DNA of 64,000 nt. Source: Tillus elongatus (Eukaryota > Arthropoda > Insecta > Coleoptera > Cleridae). Shown piece after piece: positions 25,694-37,074 of this stretch. How positions within the stretch are numbered: the first letter of the stretch is position 1; every line of letters begins with the position of its first letter. The position numbers and the translations under genes are program-made. The stretch is from NCBI GenBank assembly GCA_964006375.1, contig OZ023265.1:163768118-163832117 (forward strand). The letters are read 5' to 3'. The notes below the pieces were generated by a model that saw only the letters and a program-made list of their open reading frames with translations, was not told the DNA's origin and did not search any database.

Positions 25694-26626
25694 GAAAGAG
25701 ACAGATACGTATTACATAATGTAAGTATGTACCTGTTTCTCGCAGATGGATGTCAATCCGTTGAAACATCCTTCTGTCTGGAATTCTCCGATTTTGGAAG
25801 GCTTCTTCATACAGTCATTTCGCCTCATAACAGTTACCAAAAGCCCGTGAATACATAACATGCATGTCTGTTAGTGCATTGTTGGTAAAAACTTCCATAT
25901 TTAATTAGAAAAATTACGGACAATGCAATTAATTACTTAAAAATAGTGAGTAGTCTCAAACGTAAAAGTCAAATGTAGTATATGTCACGACGAAAACGCA
26001 AAAGTCAAGTCCCGTAACGATGGAAACCACTTTGTTAAATAGTTTATTCAAGGTTTGTTATCATGGCTTTTTATTTTATTTTCATGATTGTGTCTTGTCA
26101 GTTAATTGTTCTGGTAAGATTTTAATTTTTAACTAGAGAATAAGAAAATTAAGTTTATACATACTGATAGCAATTAAAAGGTGAAAAATGTATTCCTATG
26201 ATTTGTCGCAGAATTAATTTTTGAGCGACATCGACATACAAAAATTGAAACATCTCGAAAATGGTGTCTGAGAGATTTAAATCAAGTATACATTTTTTGC
26301 TTACAATTGATTAGGGCTGCAATGTAGCTATATAGTACATCGATATTACTGGGTGTCAAAAAATTATAGCCAATTGAATGCAAGCCATGTCTTACAGGTG
26401 GCGCCATCTGCCAGCAGTGTTATTACCAGTAACATATTTAAATTTCTTGCCCTCGAAAACCCCCACATGCCAATTTTCACGCCAAATTTTTAATTTGACT
26501 CTGACTTATTCGCAAAAAACTGACAAAAACAAATAACTTTAACACGCTGTATTTAAAAAACTAAGCATTTGTGGACCCGTTTATATGAAAAAATAGTCTT
26601 ATCCTTTTGTGCTGAATGTGCACTTG
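24290..26626 (-). mobile_element. DD41D-type Tc1/mariner-group element B (2337 bp)
   Basis: The termini CAGGTGCACATTCAGCAC and its near-perfect inverse (GTGCTGAATGTGCACTTG) are bordered by TA at 24288-24289 and 26627-26628. Inverted repeats are about 330 bp; the right one carries an extra block near 26280-26350. The minus-strand transposase reads RNLDFEEAVLDAIEQNAKIS, VLFTDESGFRRDGIVNF (first D), MHDGAPPPPHFALNVRNYLS (second D) and WPARSPDLNPMDFYLW (third D). Stops and a GGGGGG-rich slip near 25021 break it. A (TA)n-bearing insertion at 25619-25732 splits the N-terminal part. It lies in the last RNGTT intron. Confidence 0.88.
25619..25732 (-). repeat. (TA)n-containing segment inside the transposase gene, intron-like
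   Basis: On the minus strand the segment begins GTACAT and ends TTTACCAG. Removing it joins RETG to TRNKVTADRGRPRS in the correct frame. It contains about 65 bp of (TA)n at 25627-25691. The sequence CAGGTAC is present at both borders, so it could be either an intron or an insertion with a short duplication. Confidence 0.6.
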
Positions 26627-26628
26627 TA

Positions 26629-27592
26629 ACATAGACCATCATTTTTGAAATACCTTAAAAGACAACTTTCAAGCCCGTTTTATTCGCATTTTCTGCTCAT
26701 ATTTCCTTTTTACTACCCACCCCGCCCAGCACCCCTATTCACTTCTGGTCCTGTAACTTCCTTATAGGCTGTGAACAAGATATTTTTCTTGGGTTTTGTG
26801 GATCCAGGGGTGAGGGGGGTCTAGGCAGGTTTCTGAAAACAGTTTTTTGAAAAGCGTTCGGGAGCTAATCTGCAAATTTACCGAAAATTCGCTACCAAAA
26901 CGCACTTACTGCGTCCAGATTTTTTTTCTTATAAACGCATCATATTTCGATAACAAATGCAAAAATGCATTAACAAATTTGTTCTACGATAATTAGTTAA
27001 AAAAAATTATAGACCGTTAAACCATAAACTTCCAAAAAGCCACCAAACTTAACTAAACTGACAGCCAAAGCATCAGAGAAAGGGTCTATTTGAAATAGAT
27101 ATTCTATAAATACTTTAGTTAAATGAAGGGCAATGACGGTTGAATCTGAAACTTAAGGGTTTGGAGAACACTCTTCTTGCAACATTTTCTTTTCACAAAT
27201 GGTATTTGTTTCACATTCTTTGCCTAAACATTGCCAATTTTGACGTTTAAAATTGCGAGTTTGACGTTTTGAGGAAAACTCCAAAATTTGTTGCTTTAAC
27301 TGCCCATAACTTCTTTGTCTTTAAAGCTAGGGACCTAAATTTTGGTACAGAGTTCACTCTTTATAATACAAACACGCGTACCAGTTATTTTAGTGAATTT
27401 TCGGAGAAAAAATTTGGTGTCCCTTACTTTGTTATTTCCGGAGATATGATTTTTTTTATAAAGAAAACACAAAATTTTCCGGGAAAACCTGGTCCGATTT
27501 TCCTGGCTAACGAACTTATCCAAGCCACTTGCAAAAGGAAGGTACTCGGCAAATTTTATTAAGATCAGTCCATTATTTTTTGAGTTATCGGT

Positions 27593-27595
<3 letters not shown>
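26629..27595. repeat. Dispersed intronic repeat family, copy 1
   Basis: This segment matches 41333-42157 closely over its right part: both have TTTCCGGGAAAACCTGG, then CTGGCTAACGAACTTATCCA, then a TTTTTTGAGTTATCGG end that runs into (TA)n. Its left part matches blocks near 30820-30940 (CCCGCCCAGCACCCCTA). It has no convincing coding capacity. The element type is unknown. Confidence 0.7.

Positions 27596-27672
<77 letters not shown>
27596..27672. repeat. (TA)38 microsatellite
   Basis: TA tract directly at the end of the dispersed repeat copy, as also found at 42158 after copy 2. Confidence 0.97.
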
Positions 27673-27675
<3 letters not shown>

Positions 27676-27848
27676 ATATAAACACAGATCTCCCCATAAG
27701 CGAATTTTTTTTTAATAATAGATAACTTTATATACTCGAAAACTCAGTTGTTTAGTTTTCGATGGGTCGCCTGTATAAGGGGAAGACATTTTTTATACAC
27801 TTTAAAAAAATGGAAATTATTTTTGAATATAATTTTAATCTAACTCAC

Positions 27849-28039
27849 CCTTGGCAGTGTCATAACTGTTGGGGAAAGACTTGTCCGCTCTCTCCCTCAT
27901 GAACTTCCACTGGCCATTTTCAAACTTACACTCTACAATCTTGCCATCTAAATCCTTGAGAGTTTTGTTGTACTTCATTTGGCTAAAGGGGCGGTCACAT
28001 TGCCCCACAAACAGATGACACACCTTGCCGCCAATAATT
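27849..28039 (-). CDS. RNGTT: mRNA capping enzyme exon: OB-fold, motif VI
   Basis: Minus strand; acceptor ttcttttatag ends at 28040 and donor GTGAGT covers 27843-27848. The exon reads IIGGKVCHLFVGQCDRPFSQ, MKYNKTLKDLDGKIVECKF and WKFMRERADKSFPNSYDTAK. The R-x-DKxxPN string is nucleotidyltransferase motif VI, in the OB-fold domain that closes over GTP and orients the triphosphate for attack by the active-site lysine. The first base completes a glycine codon from exon 33218-33318, and one base is left for the terminal exon. Confidence 0.96.
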
Positions 28040-28319
28040 CTATAAAAGAAAGATTTCCATGTTGGTTAACCATTAATTGCAACGATCAGTTTTAAATTAG
28101 ACAGTAACTTTTTTTAAAGATCTTGTTAACACCAGTGGAAAGGAAGCCTCAAATGTGTAAATTTACGGCAAATATTTATCTAGATAAATAAATTCATTAA
28201 AAACATGAGAAATTTTCTTTATGAAAATTCGACAAAGTACTTCCCAGGTTAAATATAAGTGCAGGACGCAGCATTATAGTAGTGAATTTAAATAAGAATT
28301 GTACACTATTAGTAAGATA

Positions 28320-29990
28320 TATTGACTTTACAGATGACGAAATTATTACAGCCGCTAAGAGAATTAAGGCTAACATGTCCTGTGGACCTGATCTGATTCC
28401 TGGTTTCTTGGTGCGCGACTGCTTATATGCTTTCCTGACTCCACTTAAGAAAATTTTTAAACTGATTCTTAGATCTGGAACATTCCCCGCGATTTGGAAG
28501 ATGTCACGGGTTTTCCCTGTCTTCAAGGCGGGGGATAGTGGTGATCCATCAAACTATCGACCAATAGCCATAGCAATAGCATTAGTCTTCTGTCAGATTT
28601 TCGAGGCCTGCCTTTTTCGGCGCTTACTGTTTCACATCAAAAACAGACTCTCTATTTCTCAGCATTCCAGGTAGATCGACTGTTACGAACTTAGTCGACG
28701 TTACACAGTTCATTGCGTCCGCACTTGACCGCTCTTCACAGGTTGATGTTGTGTATACTGATCTATCTAAGGCCTTCGATTGTCTAAATCACTCTGTTCT
28801 GATTGACAGGATGAGGGCTATCGGATTCTCCGAGGGCTTGCTTGGCCTGTTCAGATCTTACCTGGATGGAAGGAGGCAATTTGTTGAGATTGGGGGCTTC
28901 AAATCTAACACCTATCACGTAACTTCGGGAGTGCCGCAGGGTTCCATACTCGGTCCATTACTGTTTAATATATTTATCGACCCAGATAAACATGTTTTAC
29001 ATGTTCCTTTCTTAATGTATGCAGACGATATTAAGATTTGCGCAAATATTTCGAGTGTTGATGACTGTTTGCGGCTCCAGAACTGTCTTCAGATCCTTGA
29101 TGAATGGTGTTGTCGGAGTGGTCTTTCTATGAATGTTTCCAAGTGTTGTGTGATGTCCTTTACTCGAAATAGGCACGCAATCACTTACGGGTACAATATA
29201 AGAGGGCTTCCACTTGACCGCCCCGGGACAGTTAAGGACCTTGAAATTGTTTTTGATGGTACTCTATCTTTTAAACCACACTATGAGCAGACTGTCAGTT
29301 CCGCTTACAAAACTCTTGGGTTTCTGATAAGAAACAGCAAAATTTTCTCACAGACTGACACCCTCCTCCTGCTCTTTAGTTGTTTGGTTAGGTCCCGACT
29401 TGAATATGGCTCAGTTGTGTGGGCTCCTACTTATGAGATACATGTGGCAAGCCTGGAATCAGTGCAAAGAAAATTTCTAAAATTTCTTAGCTTTCGTGAG
29501 GATGGTCGATATCTGTCTATTGGTTTTCCTCAGGAAAGTTTACTTCTTCGCTTTAGTCTACAGAGTCTGTCGATGCACAGGCAGTGCAGTTTCATTATAT
29601 TTTTATATAAGCTGGTTAATTCTGTGTTCGACTGCCCTAATCTGCTTCAGCAACTTAACTTCAATCTGCCTCGTATTGCAGCACGTTTTCCTGGCACATT
29701 TTATCTCCCGACTGCTCGTACACGATTGCTGCGATCGTCTCCAACCTACCAGATGTGCAATGATTACTCTGTACTGCAAGACCACCTAGATATCTTCTCA
29801 TGTAACATATCAGAGATAAAAATGTTTTTCAAAGCGATCTAATTTATTACTCTTTCTTTTTTTTTATTGTTAGCTTGATTATTGTTATTTTGTTTTGTGT
29901 ATTGGCCCATCCTTAATTTGGCTTTTAAGCTGTTGGATGGTGTATGTATAAATAAATAAATAAATAAAAATAAATAAATATATTATTAAA
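28320..29990 (+). mobile_element. Jockey-like LINE family J1, 5'-truncated copy
   Basis: The element starts inside ORF2 at DFTDDEIITAAKRIKANMSC. RT blocks follow: SRVFPVFKAGDSGDPSNYRP, VYTDLSKAFDCLNHSVLIDR, GVPQGSILGPLLFNIFI and LMYADDIKI (catalytic YADD). It then runs openly to a stop at 29840-29842 (C-terminus EIKMFFKAI). The 3' region carries GGATGGTGTAT and a TAAATAAATAAA tail. A frameshift and stop near 28672 break the ORF. ATATATT flanks both ends, a possible target duplication. It is antisense to RNGTT, in the intron between exons 33218-33318 and 27849-28039. Copies of the same family lie at 44988-46980 and 47576-51047. Confidence 0.9.
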
Positions 29991-30174
29991 ACTAATTCTT
30001 TAAATTTAAATGGATCTTGGAAATTGGTTTTAGAGGTGCCAGTAAGCGATTACTTGAAGAAATTTATAATTTCTATGGAGCTATAAAATTAAAATTTTGT
30101 ACATACATGTAAATACTGCCAGTCACTTTTAAAAAAAGTGTTACAAATTTCATTAAAGCTGCATAAGTATTCCA

Positions 30175-31400
30175 GAAAAGAATTAATTATTTACAAACGG
30201 AATGTACCTGCCATATTATCAATGTGGCAGGTATTTTTCCTGCTTGGGTGATTTTGTTTTAGTCAACCCAATCGAACTCGTTTTTGCAAACAAAACAACT
30301 AAAAAGGTATTTTGCATAGGTTTTACCTATGGCTCAAGATTAGATTATGGCTTAATTTGAAATCTTTTTACGAAAATTTCTTCCACAACGTACTTGCTGC
30401 ATCCAGACCCTCTTCATCGCTTATTTACTGTTGCTGTATCCATACTTTTTTAAATGATCAAATATTGTAGCTCTCTATGTGAGACTCACAACAAGGCAAC
30501 CTTAAATTCATTTTTGGCAAAATATTTTAAACAAATGAAATGAGGTAACAATTTAAACATAAATTGAGAATCTTGGTTCGCGGCTTCTTCACAGGGGGTT
30601 CTCCTCCCCCTTCTACATGCCTACAACCACCCTCAATGCATAAACAAAAACAATGTAAACAAGAAAAATTTCTTCGGAACAACCCCCAAGAAAGTTGCGT
30701 GACCTGCAGTGAATAAGGGTTCTGGGCGGAGTAAACAGTATTTTAAGGAAGTATAGCTGCAAAATGGGTAAAAGGTAGCTTATAGAGGTCCAACTACGCA
30801 AGATTTTTCGACTTTCCGCTCACATTTCCTTTTTATCTTCTTCCCCGCCCAGCACCCCTACTCACTCCTGGTCCCGTAACTGTCTTAGTGGCCGTTTGCA
30901 AGACATTTTTCTTGTAGTATGTGCATCCAGAAAGTGTTCTAAGCACGTTTCTGATTTTTTTTTCTAAAAGTCCCCCGTGTGCTAAACTGCAAATTTACCG
31001 AAAATTAAAATTTTATTTACAAAAGGAATGTACCTGCCAAATTATAAACGTGGCAGGTATTTTTGCTTATTAATCGCTTGGATGATCCATTTTAGTCAAC
31101 TTAATCGAACCAGTTTCTGCAAACAAAATAACAAAAAACGTTTTTTAAAAGAAATTTGTAGTTATTTTTCAAATCTACCCACGCTGCCTTTATATGGATT
31201 TTACTATGTATCAAAACTGAAGATTCTAGTTTAATCGGAAATTGAGTTGTCACTATTTAAAATATTTTTACAAAAATTCGCTACCATAACGTACTTGCTG
31301 CACCCAAACTCTTTTCAACACTTATTTACTGTTACTGTATCCATACTTTTTGAAAATGAAATAAATATACACAATACAAAATTTTGAAATTAAAATTTTA
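30175..31400. repeat. Intronic repeat blocks with conserved hairpin (two copies)
   Basis: A block starting ATTTACAAA(C/A)GGAATGTACC at about 30190 recurs at about 31014, in the same orientation. Both contain the perfect stem TACCTGCCA...TGGCAGGTA with different 11-nt loops, then TTTTAGTCAAC..AATCGAAC, and later the ACTTGCTGC motif also found near 26900 and 41340. No gene. Confidence 0.65.
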
Positions 31401-32044
31401 CTAATTTACTCTGAACATCTGATTATATATGTAATTTAAACTGCTTTATGATATTATGTAGTTTTATTTACTTCAAATGTTCCATAAAGAGTAAAAATTC
31501 GCTAAAAGCTAAGAGTAAAGAAAACCATAAGTACTTAGGTACCCAGGTACTATTAGTTTGCGGTAGGTATATTTCTTCTTGAAATAGTTTTGTTTCACTT
31601 TGGTAATACAGTACCTACATGCACTGATCAAGAACTCGAATCTGATGTACACAACCACTTTCTCATTTGTTTGATTGGATGTTAGAATCATAATATACTA
31701 CAGTCACAGTCGATGGTCGAAGGCATTTGTGAAAGTTATGTTCTTATTTACCTACTATTTGTATTAACCTTAGAATATAGGTACTTGTTTTATATTCTGA
31801 GATTCTAAGCTATTAGCGGAGTCGCTTTCGAGATTATGCGCAGAACATACACGTTTCTCTAATGACTCCTGTCAATTAACAAATGACAACTAGTGGTGTT
31901 GTAAATTGTAGATTAAACTAGAGAGATGGAGATGGCTTTTAAATACCGTGAAAATAGGAAGCTTAATATTTATATATAATAAAACGTAGTTCTAGATTGC
32001 TTTTAAACAAATTGAATTACTTTCATTAAAATATTTATTTACTT
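31401..32044. other. AT-rich intron sequence
   Basis: No gene or element recognised within this part of the RNGTT intron. Confidence 0.5.
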
Positions 32045-33080
32045 ACATTTTTCTAATATCTGCAGACAGACGCCCATTGAAATGAGGAAAAGTAATCCCG
32101 CATTTCGTCCCAGTTCGCGGAGTTGTAGTGCCAAACGATATGTGAGTGTAATGACTGTGTGACCTCGGGTTGCATTGCGCAGGAAGCAATGACCATGCCG
32201 TGGTCTGAGCGACCAAGGGGGGTGGGAGTGGGGGGTGACTGATGTCATAGCATTCAGGTTTTGTAGTAAGGAGATCCAAGGGATTTGAGCTGTGTGTTGG
32301 GATGTGAGGAAAGTAAGTAGGTTGCTGAACCATATTGGCTAAAGAGTTGCTGAGTACAAAGGCCTCTGCTGCTCTCCCTTGTGGATCAGGTTTTTAAAGA
32401 TCCTAGCCATTCCTTATTATGGACATTGAAGTCACCAAAAATAGTGACCTCGGAGGAAGGATATTCAGAAATCAGATGCTCGGTTTTTTTAAAAAGGTAG
32501 TCGAAGTGCTGGACAAAGTTGTTGTCAGAAGGTGACCGGTAAATGCAACAGATGAATTTTGTTGCAGCCCTGAGAGAGAGTTTCATCCAAAGTATGTCTT
32601 TTCTTCTAGCTTCTAAATTGGGGAGTCTGGTGCAGGGTAGATTTCTATGGACGTATGCGCGCACACTTCCATGCAATCTAAAGGAAGTAAGGAGCTCATA
32701 CCCCGGGAAATTAAGGTAATTAGTGGCTGTTTTGGCACTGATTTGGGTTTCGGTGAGGAAGAGGAGTTGGGGCCTATTAGCCTGGAGGAAATGGTGGACG
32801 GAGTTCAGGTTAGAATTTAGGCCACATATATTCGAGAAGGATATGTTAAATCTTGATGCCGGCACCCCCTGCACACCCCTCTCCCGGAGATCCGAATGGA
32901 GGGGTATTTTATCTCCGGAATCTTTTGTACAAGGAAGAGCCATTATCATTTTTGTCTATAAGGGAAACCGACTCATACACCAGAACTGGAGACGTCCGTT
33001 GGGACTTCACCGGTCCCTTGATGTAAGGGATGGTACCTCCTAGGGCATGAAAAAAGCCTTTACTATCACGTAAAGGAAAA
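32045..33080 (-). mobile_element. LINE family L-A, 5' fragment (endonuclease domain)
   Basis: Minus strand: the ORF2 start region and an apurinic endonuclease domain read [61 protein letters not shown] and [17 protein letters not shown]. The GDFNxH string holds catalytic endonuclease residues. The frame breaks near 32390 and the copy ends abruptly near 32045, well before the RT domain. It is therefore cut at its 3' side, the reverse of normal LINE truncation. It lies 137 bp upstream, on the chromosome, of RNGTT exon 33218-33318. Confidence 0.82.
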
Positions 33081-33217
33081 GTCCACTACCACCTGCAGAT
33101 TATTATATTATGGAAAAAGTTCAATATAGAGCTCATGAAATATGAAACGCCAATTTGGCTTTCCTAAAAACCGTTCCACTGTTTAACTATCAGTTAATTA
33201 TTATATTAAAAGCTTAC

Positions 33218-33318
33218 CCGGTACCTCTCTCCTTTACTATCCTTAATCTAAAGTCTACAGAATTCAGTTCTATAGGTTTCCATTTCAAAACCTCATCACA
33301 CCGACCCGCAACATAAAG
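33218..33318 (-). CDS. RNGTT: mRNA capping enzyme exon: motif V
   Basis: This small exon (101 nt) lies between acceptor AG at 33319-33320 (attttgttttag) and donor GTAAGC at 33212-33217. It reads [20 protein letters not shown] and [14 protein letters not shown]. The LKWKP string is nucleotidyltransferase motif V; its lysines contact the GTP phosphates. The following NSVDFRL is conserved in animal capping enzymes. The phase is 0 at its start and 2 at its end, exactly matching the flanking exons. It is separated from exon 33414-33722 by a 95-bp intron. Confidence 0.95.
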
Positions 33319-33413
33319 CTAAAACAAAATGAAAACAACATTTTTAGACATTTGAATTTATGCTGTAAAATCACAAAACAACCAATATAATGTAATTATT
33401 AAATGTGTCTTAC

Positions 33414-33722
33414 GTCTCTGGCAGGCTGAAATATTAGCCCATCAGGTTCATGTGACAGCGTTTTGGCGAACTTTTCTCCAAGAAGACCAGCTGCCTGTGT
33501 TACGTCCCAGAAGTCCTTTTTCCTTACACTAAAGGGTTCCGAGGCTTTATTAATGATTCCCGCCTCCATCGCTGCATATCGTGGTTTGATGATTTCATTC
33601 TCGAGGCAATAAAGACGTAACGTGAACGGCGTCTTGCCAACATCCAATGATTCGAATTTCACTATGTCATATGCGAGGTATCTGGGGATATTCTCACCGT
33701 TCACTTTGTCTATTACCATTTC
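33414..33722 (-). CDS. RNGTT: mRNA capping enzyme exon: guanylyltransferase core, motif IV
   Basis: Minus strand, 309 nt, phase 0 at both ends; acceptor AG at 33723-33724 and donor GTAAGA at 33408-33413. It reads EMVIDKVNGENIPRYLAYDI, FTLRLYCLENEIIKPRYAAM, EPFSVRKKDFWDV and SHEPDGLIFQPARD. D-G-L-I-F is motif IV and E-x-V-I-D is motif IIIa, both in the nucleotide-binding pocket. The domain transfers GMP from GTP to the 5'-diphosphate end of nascent RNA polymerase II transcripts in the nucleus. Confidence 0.97.
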
Positions 33723-33818
33723 CTAAAAATCAAATTCAAGTAAATGTTAAACCATTCATTATTTTTTATACGGAGATGTTTCAACGATTGTGATTGACTA
33801 AACTAGTGAAACTGTTAC

Positions 33819-33956
<138 letters not shown>

Positions 33957-34102
33957 ATGTGGTTTGACTCATCAATATTGTCTTGGAATTTAAAAAGGTA
34001 TCTGGCATCTATGTTTTTACATCTAGAGCTCTTAAGTAGCTGTACAGTTTATTTGGATATATTCCAAAAAGCGTTAACATGTCATTAACAGTCAATAATA
34101 TA

Positions 34103-35360
34103 CGAGGGCGGATCAATAAGTCTGTGACTTTTTGAATTTCCCGCCTCTTCACAGGAAGGACAACACTGCTCCTGTCAACAAGCATTTGTCTGTTGACTCC
34201 TGTCAAATTTTGAACAAGCTGCGTCATTTAGTTTGTATTAGATAGCCATTGAAAGCAGACAACCTCTTGAGTTATAACGAAAATGAAAAAAGTGAATGTC
34301 GTGTGCTCATCAAACATTATTTGTTGCGGAAAAAAAACCATCACTCAAACCAAGGCTAAGTTTGATAAATACTAGGGGGACTCTGCGCCATCAATTTCCG
34401 TGGTAAAAAAGTGGTTTACTGAATTTCGTTGCGACCATACAAGCACAAATGACGCCGAACGTTCTGCACACCCAGTTGAGGTCGCTACACCCGAAACAAT
34501 TAAAAAATTCACGATATGGTGTTGGCCGATCGAAGATCGAAAGTGCAGGAGATTGTGGAAGCCATAGGCATATCACATTGCTCAGTGGTTTCGATTTTAC
34601 ATGATCACTTGGGTATGAGAAAGCTATCCGCAAGATGGATGCCGCATTTGCTTCGAAGGAGTGTTTGGCGTTGTTCAACCGCAATATGGACGAGTTTTTG
34701 CGCCGTTTCATAACCGTGGATGAAACATGAATTCACCACAACACACCAGAGACCAAGTAGCAGTCAAAACAGTGGGTTTCTCCGTGCAAATCGACGCTGA
34801 AGAAGGCCAAGGTGGGTTTGCCAGCCAATAAAGTCACGGCGACCGTTTTTTGGGATGCATATGATATAATCCACATTGATTACCTTCAAAAGGGAGGAAC
34901 AATCAATGGCGAATATTATACCAACTTATTGGACTGATTCAATGACGATTTGAAGAAAAAACGACCGCATTTGGCCAAGAAAAAAGTTCTTTTCCACCAA
35001 GACAATGCAAGGGTGAACACGTGTGTAGTGTCTATGGCGAAATTGCATAAATTGAGCTACGAACTGCTCCCTCATCCGCCCTATTCTTCGGATTTAGCCC
35101 CGAGTGCCTATTTCTTGTTTCCAAACTTAAAGAAATGGCTCGGCGGTAAGAGATTTCAGTCCAATGGTCAAATTATCTCACAAACAAATACCTATTTTGA
35201 GGACCTCGACAAATCTTATTTTTTGGAAGGGATAAAAAAATTGGAGAAACGTTGGACGAAGTGTATAGAGCTCAAAGGAGACTATGTTGAGAAATAGTGA
35301 TTTTTTGTCAAAAAACCTGTGTTTCATTCAAAAAATCATGGACTTATTGACCCGCCCTTG
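34103..35360 (+). mobile_element. mariner (DD34D-type) element, inactive
   Basis: The termini CGAGGGCGGATCAATAAGTC and (inverted) CAAGGGCGGGTCAATAAGTC are bordered by TA at 34101-34102 and 35361-35362. The total is 1258 bp, the usual mariner size. The transposase frames read SISVVKKWFTEFRCD, VVSILHDHLGMRKLSARWMP, FITVDET (first D), LFHQDNARVNTCVVSMAKLH (second D) and YSSDLAPSAYFLFPNLKKWL. The last block normally ends APSD; here the catalytic aspartate is alanine. Stops, including one replacing Trp after VDET, also disable it. It is in the RNGTT intron, antisense. Confidence 0.92.
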
Positions 35361-35362
35361 TA

Positions 35363-35695
35363 CATAATGGGTATAATATATAATAATTTTGCAATTCGTT
35401 AATTTCTTTCTGGTTTCGTTCCTGTCACCAATACCAGCACGATAACAATACTATATACTATACTTATACTACTTACTTACTACACAACGAGAGCAACAAG
35501 GAACGTGTTATTTTCTGAAATGAAAAAGAGTTATAACGTTGCGGAAAAATAACGTTATAAAATAACGTTAATAACGACACATCTCTAGTGCAAGTATATT
35601 TTTACGATGCTTGTGCATTTCGTAGGTTTCAATTGTATTTTTTTGCGATTGCTGAATCACTAAAATTTAGTTTACATACTTCAGTTACGTGGTCA
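35363..35695. other. Spacer with a possible hAT end
   Basis: The string AACGTTAATAACGACACATC ending CTCTA near 35585 resembles a right hAT terminus (inverse TAGAGATGTGTCG). No partner left end was found. Confidence 0.3.
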
Positions 35696-36990
35696 ATAGA
35701 TGGCGTCAATTTGTTGTGTCTTCTGTAAAATTTTTGAAGCTGCTTTATATGAACATATATCCTTTAACATAAAGAATAGATTATCTGTTTTTCACCATGG
35801 CTTCATGGCAAGTCGTTCTACAGTTACGAATTTTGTCACAATGACACAGTTTATTGATGCAGCTGTTGAGGATCATAGCCAAGTCGATGTTATATATACA
35901 GACCTTACGAAGGCTTTTGACAGCCTTAATCATGCTGTCATTATTGACAGGCTGCACTGTCTTGGTTTCTCAGGGAATCTGATCGAGTTATTTAAATCGT
36001 ATCTTAACGGACAAAAGCAATTTATTGAAATTAAGGGCTTTAAAACAGATAGCTTTGAAATATGTTCTGGAGTGCCACAGGGCTCCATCCTTGGTCTAGT
36101 TCTTTTTAATATTTGTATTGATGGTATATCAAGAATCTTGGAAGTGCCTTACTTAATATATGCAGACGATATAAAGACTTACTTGCGCGTCAATCATCCT
36201 GATGACTGTGTTAAGTTACAGAGTAGTTAAAGTCTATTCGATAGTTGGTGTGGTGACAATGGACTTTCTCTTAATGTCGGTAAATGTTGTGCCAAGTCTT
36301 TTTTACGTAAAAGGTGCCCCATCCTATTTGATTACAACATAAATAGTCAGCTACTAGGAAGGCCAACTGCTGTTAAAGATCTTGGTGTTATGTTTGACCC
36401 TGTTGTCTCATTTAGGCAACATTTGCAGCATGCTACTGGTTCAGCCTACAGGAGAATGGGCTTTTTGATTAGAAATAGTAGGTATTTTGCTTCATCAGAT
36501 ACATTTATTTTGTTGTATTGCTCTCCGACAAGGTGATCTCTAGAGTATGCATCAGTGGTATGGGCTCCCTTTTATGTTACACACATTGGTAATCTCGAAA
36601 ATATTCAAAGAAAGTTTCTCAAGTATACTTGTTTTCGTTTGGATGGTCAGTACCCTTGTATTGCCTTTCCACACAGTGACTTATTACGACGTTTTGACTT
36701 GCAGACTTTGGAGAATAGGAGGAAGTGTAGCTCTTTGATATTTTTGTATAAATTAATTAATTGCGAAGTTGACTGTTCCACCCCTGTTGGAACAGATTAA
36801 TTTTAATATAGCACGTTTAGGATCACGTCATCCATTGACTTTTTATCCACTAACGGTTCGTACACAGCGTATGTGGTCTTCGCGTTTATAACATGTGTAA
36901 TATATGTTCAACTTTGGAGGACAGCCTAGGTGTTTTCAATTGTTCTGTGTTTGAAATAAAGGTTTGTTCAAACTTTGTTAACTAGAATGT
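35696..36990 (+). mobile_element. Jockey-like LINE family J2, 3' part of ORF2
   Basis: RT blocks are in order: FCKIFEAALYEHISFNIKNR, VIYTDLTKAFDSLNHAVIID, CSGVPQGSILGLVLFNI and YLIYADDIKTYL (YADD). After an in-frame stop at 36228-36230 come the post-RT regions (NGLSLNVGKCCAKSF, KFLKYTCFRLDGQYPCIAF) and CNICSTLEDSLGVFN to a stop near 36983. It is related to but clearly distinct from J1. The 3' region ends at the short (TA)12 tract at 37036-37059. It is in an RNGTT intron, antisense. Confidence 0.85.
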
Positions 36991-37035
36991 TTATATTAAT
37001 GTATTGTTTTGTTTCTATTAATGTTATTTCACTAT

Positions 37036-37059
37036 TATATATATATATATATATATATA
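37036..37059. repeat. Short (TA)12 tract
   Basis: 24 bp of TA at the 3' side of LINE J2. Confidence 0.9.
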
Positions 37060-37074
37060 ATACAATATTTATAT

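Noticed and set aside
27269..27562. 97-codon ORF in the dispersed repeat as a protein gene
   Set aside because: The second copy at 41.7-42.1 kb is similar in DNA but does not keep the frame, so there is no sign of coding constraint.
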